Assembly (NCBI RefSeq): GCF_040939785.1
Contig: NZ_CP162553.1
Coordinates: 3,100,001-3,164,000 of the forward strand
Source: Bradyrhizobium lupini
GTDB lineage: Bacteria; Pseudomonadota; Alphaproteobacteria; Rhizobiales; Xanthobacteraceae
DNA length: 64,000 bases
Direction: 5' to 3'
In this document: positions 1 through 8,633 of the stretch, piece after piece
Numbering within the stretch: the stretch's first letter is position 1
Layout of the letters: each line of letters begins with the position of its first letter
The notes under the pieces: generated by a model
What the model was told of the DNA's origin: nothing
The model's input: only the letters and a program-made list of their open reading frames with translations
Database searches by the model: none
Made by a program: the position numbers and the translations under genes

Positions 1-895
1 CGGGATGTGGCGCGCCGTTGGCATCGCCTTCCATCGTGATCGCCGGGACGCTGATGACGGGAGCTGCGGCAAGCTTCTTTTCGAGCTCCTCGTACTTCGC
101 CTCGCCCTGGGCGAGTCCGAGCCGCCAGCGGTAATTGTGGATGGTGATCGCGACGTGATCCTTGTTGTCCAGCGCCGCCGCGCTGCGCTCGAAAGTGGCG
201 TCGTCGAACTTCCACTGCGGCGAAGCGAGCTTCCAGATCAGTTTTGCAAAATCATGCGTGTACTTCTCGTATCCGGCGCGGCCGCGCTCGGTCGCGAAAT
301 AAAACTGGTACCACCATTGCAGCTCGGCCGACGGCGGCAGCGGCGCGTTGCCCGCGGCCTGGCTGGAGATCAGATAGCCGCTGACCGAGACCAGCGCGCG
401 GCAGCGCTCCGGCCAGAGCGCGGCGATGATGTCGGCGGTGCGCGCGCCCCAGTCGAATCCGGCGACCACCGCCTTCTTGATGTCGAGCTTGTCCATCAGT
501 GCGATGATGTCGACGGCCATTGCCGCGGGCTCGCCGTTGCGCGGCGTTTCGGCGGAGAGGAAGTGGGTCGTGCCGTAGCCGCGCAGATAAGGGATGATGA
601 CGCGATAGCCGGCCTTTGCCAGGATCGGGGCGACGTCGACGAAGGCGTGAATGTCGTAGGGCCAGCCGTGCAGCAGGATCGCGACGGGACCATTCGCAGG
701 GCCCGCCTCAGCGTAGCCGACGTTGAGGACGCCGGCATCGATCTGCTTGATCGCGCCGAACGACGCATTCGTCGCGGTCGAGCGCAGCGCTTCCGATTCG
801 GCGCGGGCGAGGCCGATCACGCCGAGGCCAGCGGCGACAGTTCCGGCGGCGATGCCGAAAAACTGGCGCCGGTGCTGATCGATGATCTGTTTCAT
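1..895 (-). CDS. Tat-exported alpha/beta hydrolase (3' end outside window)
   Basis: The reading frame opens at the ATG at 895 (MKQIIDQHRRQFFGIAAG) and runs off the left edge, so the C-terminus is missing. The start has a twin-arginine motif (RRQFF) followed by a hydrophobic stretch ending LARA, which predicts Tat export to the periplasm. The body has the alpha/beta-hydrolase landmarks LLHGWPYD (oxyanion region) and AGFDWGAR in the nucleophile-elbow position, so the nucleophile would be Asp as in haloalkane dehalogenases and epoxide hydrolases. The substrate is unknown. It lies just downstream of ohr on the same strand, 36 bp away, so the two may be co-transcribed. The family is firm; the exact activity is not. 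Confidence 0.85.
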   Translation of the reverse strand, partial: MKQIIDQHRRQFFGIAAGTVAAGLGVIGLARAESEALRSTATNASFGAIKQIDAGVLNVGYAEAGPANGPVAILLHGWPYDIHAFVDVAPILAKAGYRVIIPYLRGYGTTHFLSAETPRNGEPAAMAVDIIALMDKLDIKKAVVAGFDWGARTADIIAALWPERCRALVSVSGYLISSQAAGNAPLPPSAELQWWYQFYFATERGRAGYEKYTHDFAKLIWKLASPQWKFDDATFERSAAALDNKDHVAITIHNYRWRLGLAQGEAKYEELEKKLAAAPVISVPAITMEGDANGAPHP

Positions 896-931
896 GATGC
901 TGCTACCTTTCTGATAGTTGGAGGTGGTGCG

Positions 932-1351
932 TCAGATCAGTGCGACCGTGACGTCGATGTTGCCGCGGACGGCCTTGGAATAGGGACAGGTCTGATGCGC
1001 CTCATCGACGAGGCCGCGCGCGATCTCGCGATCGAGGCCGGGCAGGCTGACATCGAGGCGTGCCCTGAGCGAATAGGCGCCCTCGTCGAGCACGAGGTCG
1101 ATCTCCGCATCGATCGCACATTTCCTGGGGAGCTCGATCTTCCGCTTGCGGGCCGCGATTTCCATCGCGCCTTCGAAGCAGGCCGACCAGCCGGCCGCGA
1201 ACAATTGCTCGGGATTGGTACCGATGCCGTTGCCGCCCGGCGGCGACAGCTTGACATCCAGACGGCCGTCGGAACTGCGCGATATCCCGTCCTGCCGCCC
1301 GCCACTGGTGCGGGTCCGGGCCGTGTAGAGCAATTTTGCCGCTTGGGTCAT
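932..1351 (-). CDS. ohr: Organic hydroperoxide resistance protein (Ohr/OsmC family)
   Basis: A 139-residue protein of normal Ohr length. Thiol peroxidases of this family reduce organic hydroperoxides in the cytoplasm using two cysteines. Both are present: Cys58 in GWSACFEGA (peroxidatic) and Cys122 in TCPYSKA (resolving). The catalytic Arg (Arg19) and the Glu of NPEQLF (Glu48) are also visible. I chose the ATG at 1351 (MTQAAKLLY) because AAGGAG sits about 8 bases upstream; an upstream in-frame start at 1375 would add eight residues without conservation. The gene is divergent from the large winged-helix regulator at 1549 and precedes the Tat-exported hydrolase. No OhrR (MarR-type) gene is adjacent, which is unusual for ohr. 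Confidence 0.93.
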   Translation of the reverse strand: MTQAAKLLYTARTRTSGGRQDGISRSSDGRLDVKLSPPGGNGIGTNPEQLFAAGWSACFEGAMEIAARKRKIELPRKCAIDAEIDLVLDEGAYSLRARLDVSLPGLDREIARGLVDEAHQTCPYSKAVRGNIDVTVALI

Positions 1352-1413
1352 GAATGTCTCCTTGCCGTCGCGCAACTCACTAGCAGCGGCTGCCGCGACA
1401 CACCCGTTGGGAC

Positions 1414-1453
1414 TTGTGAGAAGTTGTGAGGTCTCGGTTCGCGCGCCTCACAG
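1414..1453. promoter_or_regulatory. Direct repeats between ohr and divergent regulator (candidate operator)
   Basis: TTGTGAG occurs at 1414-1420 and again at 1424-1430, exactly 10 bp apart, and a near-inverse copy, CTCACAG, lies at 1447-1453. Direct repeats about one helical turn apart are the usual target geometry of PhoB/OmpR-type winged helices, which is the DNA-binding domain predicted in the neighbouring regulator. The site lies in the 197-bp gap between the two divergent genes. Binding is inference. Confidence 0.4.
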
Positions 1454-1548
1454 GACCTGCATCCGCGGTCCGATCGCGGCGTGGGACGGCCTTGCCGGAT
1501 TGCGATCATCTGGCTATCCGGTCCGTTCCAAAGGATCAGGACTTCGCC

Positions 1549-4389
1549 ATGACCGAGCCGGCCGGCACCGCAACGGGAACCCTCTCGTTTGGGCCATTCA
1601 CTGTGACGCCGCATGAAAGACTCGTCATGCGCGACGGCGTCGCGCTGCCGCTCGGTGCAAAGGCCTTCGACACGCTGCTCGCACTGATGTCGCGGCCGAA
1701 CCAGGTCGTCAGCAAGTATGATCTGATGGCGCTGGTGTGGCCCGGCATGACGGTCGAGGACGCCAATCTGCGCTTTCACGTCGCGGCGCTTCGCAAGGCC
1801 CTTGGCGACGGCAAGGACGGTGCCCGCTACATCACCACGCTCTCCGGCCGCGGCTATTGCTTCGTGGCGCCGATCTCGCAGGTAAATATCCCGGCAGATC
1901 GGCGCACCGTAGCGCGAACGGAATTGCCGCCCGTCAAACTGCCGAACCGGCTGCAACGGATGGTCGGGCGCGACGAAGCGGTCGCCGCCGTCTCCGACAG
2001 GCTCATCCGTTCGCGCTTCGTCACGATCGTCGGCCCGGGCGGTGTCGGCAAGACCGCCGTTGCCGTTGCCATCGCTCACGATCTGCTCGCGACATTCTCC
2101 GACGCCGCACATTTCGTCGATCTTGCCGCGCTGAGCGATCCCGATCTCGTGATCGCCTCGATCCTGCTGATGCTGGGCTTGCCGGCGCAAACCGACGATC
2201 CCCTGCCTGCGCTGCTCGCGCATCTCCGGGACAAGCGGACGCTGCTGATCCTCGACAATTGCGAACACGTCATCGCAGCCGCGGCCCCGCTGGCCGCCGA
2301 GATCTTCCACGCCGCACCGAATATCTACATTCTGGCGACGAGCCGCGAAGCCCTGCGGGTCGAGGGCGAGCAGGTGTATCGGCTGGCGCCGCTTGCCGTT
2401 CCGCCCGACCATCCCGGTCTGACGGCGGCCGCGGCGCAGACTTATCCCGCACTTCAACTCTTCCTCGAACGTGCCACGGCCGGTGGCGCGCAGATCGCGC
2501 TCGACGATGCCAATGCAGCGATCGTCGCCGGGATCTGCCGCAAGCTGGACGGCATGGCGCTGGCAATCGAACTCGCCGCCGGCCGGGTCGAAGCCTACGG
2601 CCTGGAGCAGACCGCGGCACTGCTCGACGAGCGCCTCAATCTGCTCTGGCAGGGCCAGCGCACGGCGCCGCCGCGACAGAAGACGTTGCAGGCGACGCTG
2701 GCATGGAGCTACGGGCTCTTGTCCGATATCGAACGTCTCGTGCTGCGCAGGCTCGCGGTTTTCGCCGGTCACTTCACTATCGACGCCGCACTCGAGATCG
2801 TGCCGGACGAACGCGTCGACCGCTCCCGCCTGTTCGACGCCATCGACGGCCTGGTGGCCAAGTCGATGGTCGCGGCGCGGCCGATTGGCGCCATGATGCG
2901 TTACCGTCTGCTCGACACGACGCGCGCCTATCTGCTCGAGATCGAGCCTGATGACGCGGCGCTCGCCGCCCGCCACGCGACCTATTACCGGCAATGGCTG
3001 GAGCAGGCCGGCACGACATGGGCCACGGTGCCGAGCGCCGACGAGCGCGCGATCCACTTCTCCGCGCTTCACAACGTGCGCGCGGCGCTGGACTGGTGTT
3101 TTGGCACGGACGGCGATGCCAGCATCGGCATTGCACTGGCCGCAGCTGCAGCGCCAATCTTTCTCGCGATGTCGTTGCTGGTCGAGTGCCGGCGCTGGTC
3201 TGAACGGGCGCTGCTTGCGCTCGATCCTTCCTCGCGCGGCGGCGCCGAGGAAATGCACATCCAGGCCGCGCTCGGACTGACCTTGATGTTCACGCGCGGC
3301 GGCAGCGAAGCGGCGCGTGCCGCGTTGAGCCGAAGCCTTGCGATCGCCGAGGCGCGCGGCGACGCGCCGAACCAGCTCCAGCTGCTCGGGCGCATGCATA
3401 TCTTCCACGAGCGGATGGGACAGTTCGACGCCGCGCTCGGCTATGCGCAGCAAAGCCTCACGGTCGCCGGGACACTCGGCGATGCCGCCTCCCTCGCCCT
3501 CGCCCATTCGCTCCTCGGTGTCTCCTTGCATCTTGCCGGCGAGCATCGCGACGCGTTGACGATGCTGGAGACCGCCTGGCATGGGCCGGGCACGGAATGG
3601 ATCAGCACCGTCTATGGCTTCGATCACCGCAACCGGGCCGGCATCTCGCTCGCGCGCGAGTTTTGGTTGCAGGGCCGCCCCGCGGATGCGATGCAACTGG
3701 CCCGGCAGACGGTCGTCGAGGCCGCCCAGATGGACCATCCGATCACGCTCTGCATTGCGTTGATCTGGGCGGTCTCGATCGATCTCTGGAGCGGAGACCT
3801 CGATGCCGCGGAAGAGAACATCGACCGCTTCATCGCCCATGCCGAATCGCGCTCCATGGGGCCCTATCTTGCGGTCGGCCGCGGCGTCAAAGGCGAGCTG
3901 GCGATCCGGCGCGGCAATGCCGCCGAAGGCGTCGAGACGATCGGGACGTGTCTGCGTGAGCTCCACGATGCCGGTTACGAGTTGCTCACCACGACGTTCA
4001 ACATCGCGCTTGTTCAGGGCTTGATGACGCTTGGGCAGATCGAGCGGAGCGCGCGCCTGCTCGACGACGCGATCCGCCTCGTCGAGCAAAGCGGCGATCA
4101 TCTGTACATGCCCGAGCTGCTGCGCATGAAGGGCAGGGTTCTCTTGGCCAGAGCCCAGCCCGAGGCCGATCAAGCGGAAGCCCATTTCGTGCAATCACTG
4201 GCATTGAGTCGTCGCAAAGGTGCCAAGGCCTGGGAGCTGCGGGCCGCGATCGATCTCGCCGGTCTCCTTGCCGAACGGGGCCGGCGCGAGGAAGCGAAGC
4301 GGTGGCTTCAATTGGCGTATGAAGGCTTCGCCCAGGGCTCGGAAACAGCGGATATCAAGGCTGCCGAGAAGTTGTTGCAAACATTGTGA
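1549..4389 (+). CDS. Winged-helix transcriptional regulator with STAND/NB-ARC-like ATPase and TPR region
   Basis: A 946-residue protein. Residues about 12-100 form an OmpR/PhoB-type winged helix (LALMSRPNQVVSKYDLMALV then RGYCFVAP). Next comes a P-loop ATPase with Walker A GPGGVGKTAV near residue 163 and Walker B-like LLILDNCEHV. After that is a long alpha-helical region rich in Ala/Leu that resembles TPR repeats. This architecture is known for signal-transducing STAND regulators related to MalT and AfsR, where ligand or protein binding to the repeats controls oligomerisation. I chose the ATG at 1549 (MTEPAGTATG); the frame is open from 1426 but the upstream part does not look like protein. 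It is divergent from ohr, so it may control ohr, the hydrolase or itself. The signal is unknown. Confidence 0.85.
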   Translation: MTEPAGTATGTLSFGPFTVTPHERLVMRDGVALPLGAKAFDTLLALMSRPNQVVSKYDLMALVWPGMTVEDANLRFHVAALRKALGDGKDGARYITTLSGRGYCFVAPISQVNIPADRRTVARTELPPVKLPNRLQRMVGRDEAVAAVSDRLIRSRFVTIVGPGGVGKTAVAVAIAHDLLATFSDAAHFVDLAALSDPDLVIASILLMLGLPAQTDDPLPALLAHLRDKRTLLILDNCEHVIAAAAPLAAEIFHAAPNIYILATSREALRVEGEQVYRLAPLAVPPDHPGLTAAAAQTYPALQLFLERATAGGAQIALDDANAAIVAGICRKLDGMALAIELAAGRVEAYGLEQTAALLDERLNLLWQGQRTAPPRQKTLQATLAWSYGLLSDIERLVLRRLAVFAGHFTIDAALEIVPDERVDRSRLFDAIDGLVAKSMVAARPIGAMMRYRLLDTTRAYLLEIEPDDAALAARHATYYRQWLEQAGTTWATVPSADERAIHFSALHNVRAALDWCFGTDGDASIGIALAAAAAPIFLAMSLLVECRRWSERALLALDPSSRGGAEEMHIQAALGLTLMFTRGGSEAARAALSRSLAIAEARGDAPNQLQLLGRMHIFHERMGQFDAALGYAQQSLTVAGTLGDAASLALAHSLLGVSLHLAGEHRDALTMLETAWHGPGTEWISTVYGFDHRNRAGISLAREFWLQGRPADAMQLARQTVVEAAQMDHPITLCIALIWAVSIDLWSGDLDAAEENIDRFIAHAESRSMGPYLAVGRGVKGELAIRRGNAAEGVETIGTCLRELHDAGYELLTTTFNIALVQGLMTLGQIERSARLLDDAIRLVEQSGDHLYMPELLRMKGRVLLARAQPEADQAEAHFVQSLALSRRKGAKAWELRAAIDLAGLLAERGRREEAKRWLQLAYEGFAQGSETADIKAAEKLLQTL

Positions 4390-4430
4390 CGCGGACTCTG
4401 GTGCGGAGTGAGGCGCGCACTCTCTCAAAG

Positions 4431-4510
4431 CGTCATTGCGAGCGCAGCGAAGCAATCCAGAATCTCTCCGCGGTAAGACGCTGGAACGCTTCGCTACGCT
4501 CGCAATGACG
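4431..4510. repeat. Palindromic intergenic repeat (CATTGCGAGCGCAGCGAAGC type)
   Basis: Two imperfect inverted arms of about 30 bp (4431-4460 and 4481-4510), each carrying CGTCATTGCGAGCG at its outer end, surround a 20-bp centre. As RNA it would fold into one long hairpin. The sequence type is abundant between genes in Bradyrhizobium genomes (from memory, not searched). It could act as a transcription barrier after the regulator gene. Confidence 0.8.
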
Positions 4511-4559
4511 GAGCAAAGGGCAGCATCGCCATCCTCCAATTCAGGTTCAACTTGCAGAC

Positions 4560-5165
4560 ATGCCTTCGCGTCCTCGCGGCGCGTTTCGCCCGAGCTTTGC
4601 CTGGTCATTCCACCCTCAAAGCCAAGAGGGCGCAGGGAAGACCGGGTGCCGGCTGGCACCCGCGGTCCGCTGCGCGAAAATGTAGCGCAAGGAAACCGCA
4701 CAGCAGCATACAGGTGTAGCCAATCACTCGGCCTTCCCTGCGCGATGGTTGGACGGCTTATGCCGTGCTCTCCCGGGAGCCGAGTTCGTTCTGGCCTCCC
4801 TCGTCCCAGCGAAAGTCACCGGCACCGCGCCGGTTGACGCAGATGCCGCATTCGCCAGGGCTTGACCGTAGCAACGACGGCCAGGACCACACGGTTTTGC
4901 CGTACGCACGGCTCGCCATTTCGCCGCAGTTTTCCCAGCCCTGTCGACGGAGCCGAAAACTTACAGACGAGACGAAGCCTAGCAGCGCCGCTCGTCGGAA
5001 CGCAGCCTTGGGCTCACGGAGAGCAATCCGCCCTGCCCTTAGCCTCTCGCACCCGAACGCTGCCGCGTCCACCGCAAGCCCGGCTCGCGAGCATGACGAC
5101 CACAAGATCGCCCCTCAAGGATGAGCCGGGATGGGCGACACATACGCCATTTCCGAATTTCGGTA
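4560..5165. repeat. Long structured non-coding repeat element
   Basis: About 600 bp with no convincing gene on either strand. It starts near GCCTTCGCGTCCTCGCGGCG and ends near 5165. Strong internal structure is visible: a GGGTGCC/GGCACCC hairpin (4644-4650 with 4655-4661), and an 11-bp perfect inverted pair, GCGCAGGGAAG (4630-4640) with CTTCCCTGCGC (4733-4743), that encloses it. I recognise the general sequence as a long repeat scattered through Bradyrhizobium genomes; that is memory, not a search, and the ends are estimates. Function unknown. The short open frames here are not supported as genes. Confidence 0.55.
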
Positions 5166-5209
5166 AAGTAGAATATTTTTGCGGCGGCGGATTGACGGGG
5201 GCGACACAG

Positions 5210-5297
5210 GTAGCCCGGATGAGCGAAGCGATATCCGGGGTTTTCGCTAGCTAGCCGCACTAGCGGTCCCGGATGTCGCTTCGCTGATCCGGGCTAC
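5210..5297. repeat. Palindromic intergenic repeat (GTAGCCCGGATGAGCGAAGCG type)
   Basis: An inverted repeat with imperfect arms of about 28 bp: the left arm begins GTAGCCCGGATGAGCGAAGC at 5210 and the right arm ends CGCTGATCCGGGCTAC at 5297. It lies just beyond the stop of the minus-strand response regulator, so it could also end or stabilise that transcript. This is a second, distinct short palindrome family in the same intergenic region. Confidence 0.8.
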
Positions 5298-5324
5298 AGG
5301 CTGCGAGAGGCGCTCGCTACAGGC

Positions 5325-5996
5325 TCACCCCGTCGGGGTACCCTGCTTCCATTGGCCGCCGGCGATTTTCGCGGCGGCGATCACGGCTTGGGTTCGACTT
5401 TCGACGCCGAGCTTTTGCAGGATCGCCGAGACATGCGCCTTGATGGTGGCCTCGGAGACGCCGAGCTCATAGGCGATCTGCTTGTTGAGCAATCCCTCCG
5501 ACAGCATCATCAGAACCCGGACCTGCTGCGGCGTCAGCGTCACCAGCCGGTCGCGCAGGCGCGTCATGTCGGGGTCGGCGACTGCCGACAGATCAGTGTC
5601 GGCGGGAACCCAGACGTCGCCCTCCATTACCTTGAGGATGGCGTCGCGCAAGGTGTCGACGCCGAAGCGCTTCGGGATGAAACCGGAGGCGCCGAAGTCG
5701 AGCGAGCGCCGGATGGTGGCGCTGTCGTCGGACGCGGAGACGATCACCACCGGAATGGCCGGATATTGCGCGCGCAGATAGATCAGGCCGGAAAAGCCGG
5801 AGATTCCGGGCATCGACAGATCGAGCAGGATCAGGTCGACGTCGGAGGTCTGTTCCAAAAGCTTGGTCAGATCCTCGAACGATCCAGCCTCGTCGATCCT
5901 GGCCGAGCTCAGGACGCCCGTCACCGCCTGCCGCAACGCGTCGCGGAACAATGGGTGGTCATCGGCAATGACGAGATGGGTCGAGGGAGCGTTCAT
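5325..5996 (-). CDS. LuxR/NarL-family response regulator
   Basis: A 223-residue two-domain response regulator. The receiver domain has the acidic pair in VIADDHPLF, the phosphoacceptor Asp59 in LILLDLSMPG, and the switch residues (VIVSAS). The output domain is a LuxR-type helix-turn-helix (LTPQQVRVLMMLSEGLLNKQ, then GVSEATIKAHVSAILQKLGV). It should be an activator or repressor controlled by an unlinked histidine kinase; none is adjacent. I chose the ATG at 5996 (MNAPSTHLVI), where the receiver fold begins and an AAGAGA sequence precedes. It is divergent from the MFS transporter at 6301, which is a possible target. Confidence 0.9.
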   Translation of the reverse strand: MNAPSTHLVIADDHPLFRDALRQAVTGVLSSARIDEAGSFEDLTKLLEQTSDVDLILLDLSMPGISGFSGLIYLRAQYPAIPVVIVSASDDSATIRRSLDFGASGFIPKRFGVDTLRDAILKVMEGDVWVPADTDLSAVADPDMTRLRDRLVTLTPQQVRVLMMLSEGLLNKQIAYELGVSEATIKAHVSAILQKLGVESRTQAVIAAAKIAGGQWKQGTPTG

Positions 5997-6300
5997 CGTT
6001 CTCTTGCTGGCAATCGCACCGGGCCAGTAAGCCGGCGCGGGGCCCTGGTCAATTCTTTCCCGACCAGCCGTGGCATGCAAGTGGACATTATCCCTTTGCG
6101 GCAACGGGGTTAATCCACAGGCCGGCACTATGTTGCCGGATGGAAGGCTCGCAGTGTCAGGCGAGCGTCAGTGTGAAAGGCCGAAAGTCGTATTGGGGCG
6201 AGTTTCACGCCAATGTTACCTTGGGGGCAAGGCTTGGGTTGATCCGGCATGACCGGACATCCAGGGCGCGAGGAAACGATTTTTCGGGGAGCGACTCAAC
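5997..6300. other. Divergent intergenic region between response regulator and transporter
   Basis: 304 bp with no supported gene. It must hold the promoters of the minus-strand response regulator and the plus-strand transporter. A near-palindrome, ATTGGGGCG ... CGCCAAT (6192-6214), is the only motif I can point to, and GGGGAG just before 6301 is the transporter's ribosome binding site. I see no clear -35/-10 pair. Confidence 0.4.
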
Positions 6301-7965
6301 ATGTCGACAATGGCTGTGTCTCAAGCAGGCGCGGGAGGGATGACGAAGGACGAACGGTTCGTCATTCTCGCCTCCTCGCTCGGTACCGTCTTCGAGTGGT
6401 ACGATTTCTATCTCTACGGTTCGCTGGCCGGCATCATCGGCGCGCAGTTCTTCTCGGCCTATCCGCCGGCAACCCGCGACATCTTCGCGCTGCTGGCCTT
6501 CGCGGCCGGCTTCCTGGTGCGCCCGTTCGGCGCGATCGTGTTCGGCCGTGTCGGCGACATCGTCGGCCGCAAATACACCTTCCTCGTCACCATCCTGATC
6601 ATGGGTCTGTCGACTTTCATCGTCGGCCTGCTGCCCAACGCTGCCACCATCGGCATCGCGGCCCCGATCATCCTGATCGCGCTGCGTCTCGCCCAGGGCC
6701 TCGCGCTCGGCGGTGAATATGGCGGTGCGGCCACCTACGTCGCGGAGCATGCTCCGAACGGCAAGCGCGGTTACTACACCTCCTTCATCCAGACCACGGC
6801 GACGCTCGGCCTGTTCCTGTCGCTGCTGGTGATCCTGTTCACGCGCTCCGCGCTCGGCGAACCCGACTTCGCGGCATGGGGCTGGCGCATTCCGTTCCTG
6901 GTCTCCGTGCTGCTGCTCGGCGTTTCGGTCTGGATCCGGCTTCGCCTCAACGAATCCCCGATCTTCCAGAAGATGAAGGACGAGGGGAAGAGCTCGAAGG
7001 CCCCGCTGACGGAAGCCTTCGGCAACTGGCAGAACGGCAAGCTCGTGCTGCTGGCGCTGTTTGGCGGCGTGATGGGCCAAGGCGTGGTCTGGTACACTGG
7101 CCAATTCTACGCGCTGTTCTTCCTGCAATCGATCCTCAAGGTCGACGGCTACACCGCCAACCTGCTGATCGCCTGGTCGCTCCTGCTCGGGACCGGCTTC
7201 TTCATCGTGTTCGGCGTGCTCTCCGACAAGATCGGCCGCAAGCCGATCATCCTCGGCGGCTGCCTGATCGCGGCGCTGACCTTCTTCCCGATCTTCAAGA
7301 TGATCACCACCAATGCCAACCCGGCGCTGGAAAAGGCGATCGAGTCGGTCAAGGTCGACGTGGTGGCAGATCCCGCAGGTTGCGGCGACTTGTTCAATCC
7401 GGTCGGCACCCGCGTCTTCACCTCGCCTTGCGACACGGCACGTGCCTACCTGTCGCAGTCGTCGGTCAAGTACTCGACCACGCCAGGTGCGGCAGGCTCC
7501 GGCGTGAAGGTGATGGTCAACGGCAAGGAAGTTCCCTACGCCAACGCCAAGGACGGCAATCCGGCAGTGCTCGCCGCCGTGCAGGGAGCCGGCTATCCGA
7601 AGGCCGGAGATGCGGGCATCGTGAAGATGGCGCATCCGTTCGACATCTTCCGTCCGCAGGTGGCCGCGGTCGTCGGATTGCTGTTCGTCCTGGTGCTCTT
7701 CGTCACCATGGTGTACGGCCCGATTGCCGCGATGCTGGTCGAACTGTTCCCGACCCGCATCCGCTACACCTCGATGTCGCTGCCCTACCACATCGGTAAC
7801 GGCTGGTTCGGCGGCCTGCTGCCGGCGACCGCCTTCGCGATCGTGGCCTCGACGGGCGATATCTATGCGGGCCTCTGGTATCCGGTCATCTTCGCGTCGA
7901 TTACCGTCGTGATCGGCTTGTTCTTCCTGCCGGAGACCAAGGACGTCGATATCAAGTCGACCTGA
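6301..7965 (+). CDS. MFS transporter, metabolite:H+ symporter (MHS) type
   Basis: A 554-residue inner-membrane protein of the MFS, closest to the MHS group (KgtP/ProP-like) that imports organic acids or osmolytes with protons. It opens with the typical LGTVFEWYDFYLYG helix 1, and the loop 2-3 signature GRVGDIVGRKYTF is present, as is DKIGRKPII for the second half. Unusual: residues about 340-450 form a long soluble insert with two cysteines (DPAGCGDLFN, TSPCDTARAY) between helices of the C-terminal half, making it about 100 residues longer than a standard MHS protein. GGGGAG precedes the ATG. It is divergent from the LuxR-type regulator. The substrate cannot be told from sequence. Confidence 0.88.
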   Translation: MSTMAVSQAGAGGMTKDERFVILASSLGTVFEWYDFYLYGSLAGIIGAQFFSAYPPATRDIFALLAFAAGFLVRPFGAIVFGRVGDIVGRKYTFLVTILIMGLSTFIVGLLPNAATIGIAAPIILIALRLAQGLALGGEYGGAATYVAEHAPNGKRGYYTSFIQTTATLGLFLSLLVILFTRSALGEPDFAAWGWRIPFLVSVLLLGVSVWIRLRLNESPIFQKMKDEGKSSKAPLTEAFGNWQNGKLVLLALFGGVMGQGVVWYTGQFYALFFLQSILKVDGYTANLLIAWSLLLGTGFFIVFGVLSDKIGRKPIILGGCLIAALTFFPIFKMITTNANPALEKAIESVKVDVVADPAGCGDLFNPVGTRVFTSPCDTARAYLSQSSVKYSTTPGAAGSGVKVMVNGKEVPYANAKDGNPAVLAAVQGAGYPKAGDAGIVKMAHPFDIFRPQVAAVVGLLFVLVLFVTMVYGPIAAMLVELFPTRIRYTSMSLPYHIGNGWFGGLLPATAFAIVASTGDIYAGLWYPVIFASITVVIGLFFLPETKDVDIKST

Positions 7966-7989
7966 TCGACGCAGATCGAGATCAACACC

Positions 7990-8023
7990 AACCGGCCGCG
8001 GTCTCCGCGGCCGGTTTTGTTTT
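7990..8023 (+). terminator. Rho-independent terminator of the MFS gene
   Basis: A perfect 12-bp stem, AACCGGCCGCGG (7990-8001) and CCGCGGCCGGTT (8005-8016), with a TCT loop, followed by TTGTTTT. It sits 25 bp after the transporter stop and just before the convergent yjbQ stop. Confidence 0.9.
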
Positions 8024-8026
8024 GGC

Positions 8027-8503
8027 CTACTGATTGCTACCGAGGAATTGCAGCACCACCTCGCGCCGGTGCGGGCGGGCGCGATGCTCGATCAGATAGA
8101 TCGCCTGCCAGGTGCCAAGCGCGAGCTTGCCGCTCAGGACCGGCACATGAAGCGAAGTCTGGGTCAGCATTGTCTTGACGTGCGCCGGCATGTCGTCCGG
8201 TCCCTCGGCATCATGCGTCCAGCCGGCGTTCTCGGGCGCGAGCCGGGACAGAGCCGTGGTGAGATCCACGAGCACGGAAGGGTCGGCGTTCTCCTGGATC
8301 GTCAGCGATGCGGAGGTGTGACGAACGAACAGCGTCAACGCGCCGTCTCGCGCGCCTGCCTCCGCCACGAACTTCGCAGCTTCAGCGGTGAGATCGGTGA
8401 AGCCGCGGCCGGGCGTCTGCACGGTCAGCAGCGACGATGCGATGGTGGTGGCTTGCACCGACGATGGCGCCGAGCGCGTGATGGATTTGGCTGATGTCAT
8501 CAT
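8027..8503 (-). CDS. YjbQ/UPF0047 family protein
   Basis: About 158 residues, the full length of the UPF0047 (YjbQ) family. Family landmarks are visible: FVRHTSASLTIQENAD near the middle, and the C-terminal LGTWQAIYLIEHRARPHRRE. Members have a compact fold with conserved histidines; E. coli YjbQ has weak thiamine-phosphate synthase activity, but the cellular role is not settled. Start choice is uncertain: two tandem ATGs at 8503 and 8500 follow a GAGAGAG sequence, and a third in-frame ATG lies at 8530. It is convergent with the transporter. A stand-alone gene. Confidence 0.85.
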   Translation of the reverse strand: MMTSAKSITRSAPSSVQATTIASSLLTVQTPGRGFTDLTAEAAKFVAEAGARDGALTLFVRHTSASLTIQENADPSVLVDLTTALSRLAPENAGWTHDAEGPDDMPAHVKTMLTQTSLHVPVLSGKLALGTWQAIYLIEHRARPHRREVVLQFLGSNQ

Positions 8504-8531
8504 CACTCTCTCAATTCGGAAAGCTGCCATA

Positions 8532-8613
8532 GGTGGGCAAAGCGAAGCGTGCCCACCGACTCACGCAACGAAAACAAAAATGGTGGGCACGGCGCGTCGC
8601 GGCCTTGCCCACC
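8532..8613. repeat. Palindromic intergenic repeat (GGTGGGCA...TGCCCACC type)
   Basis: Two GGTGGGC...GCCCACC hairpins (8532-8557 and 8582-8613) lie side by side, separated by an A-rich spacer, just upstream of the yjbQ start and downstream of the next minus-strand gene. The type recurs in Bradyrhizobium intergenic DNA (from memory). Confidence 0.75.
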
Positions 8614-8633
8614 CTACCGCATCTCGCCACGTG

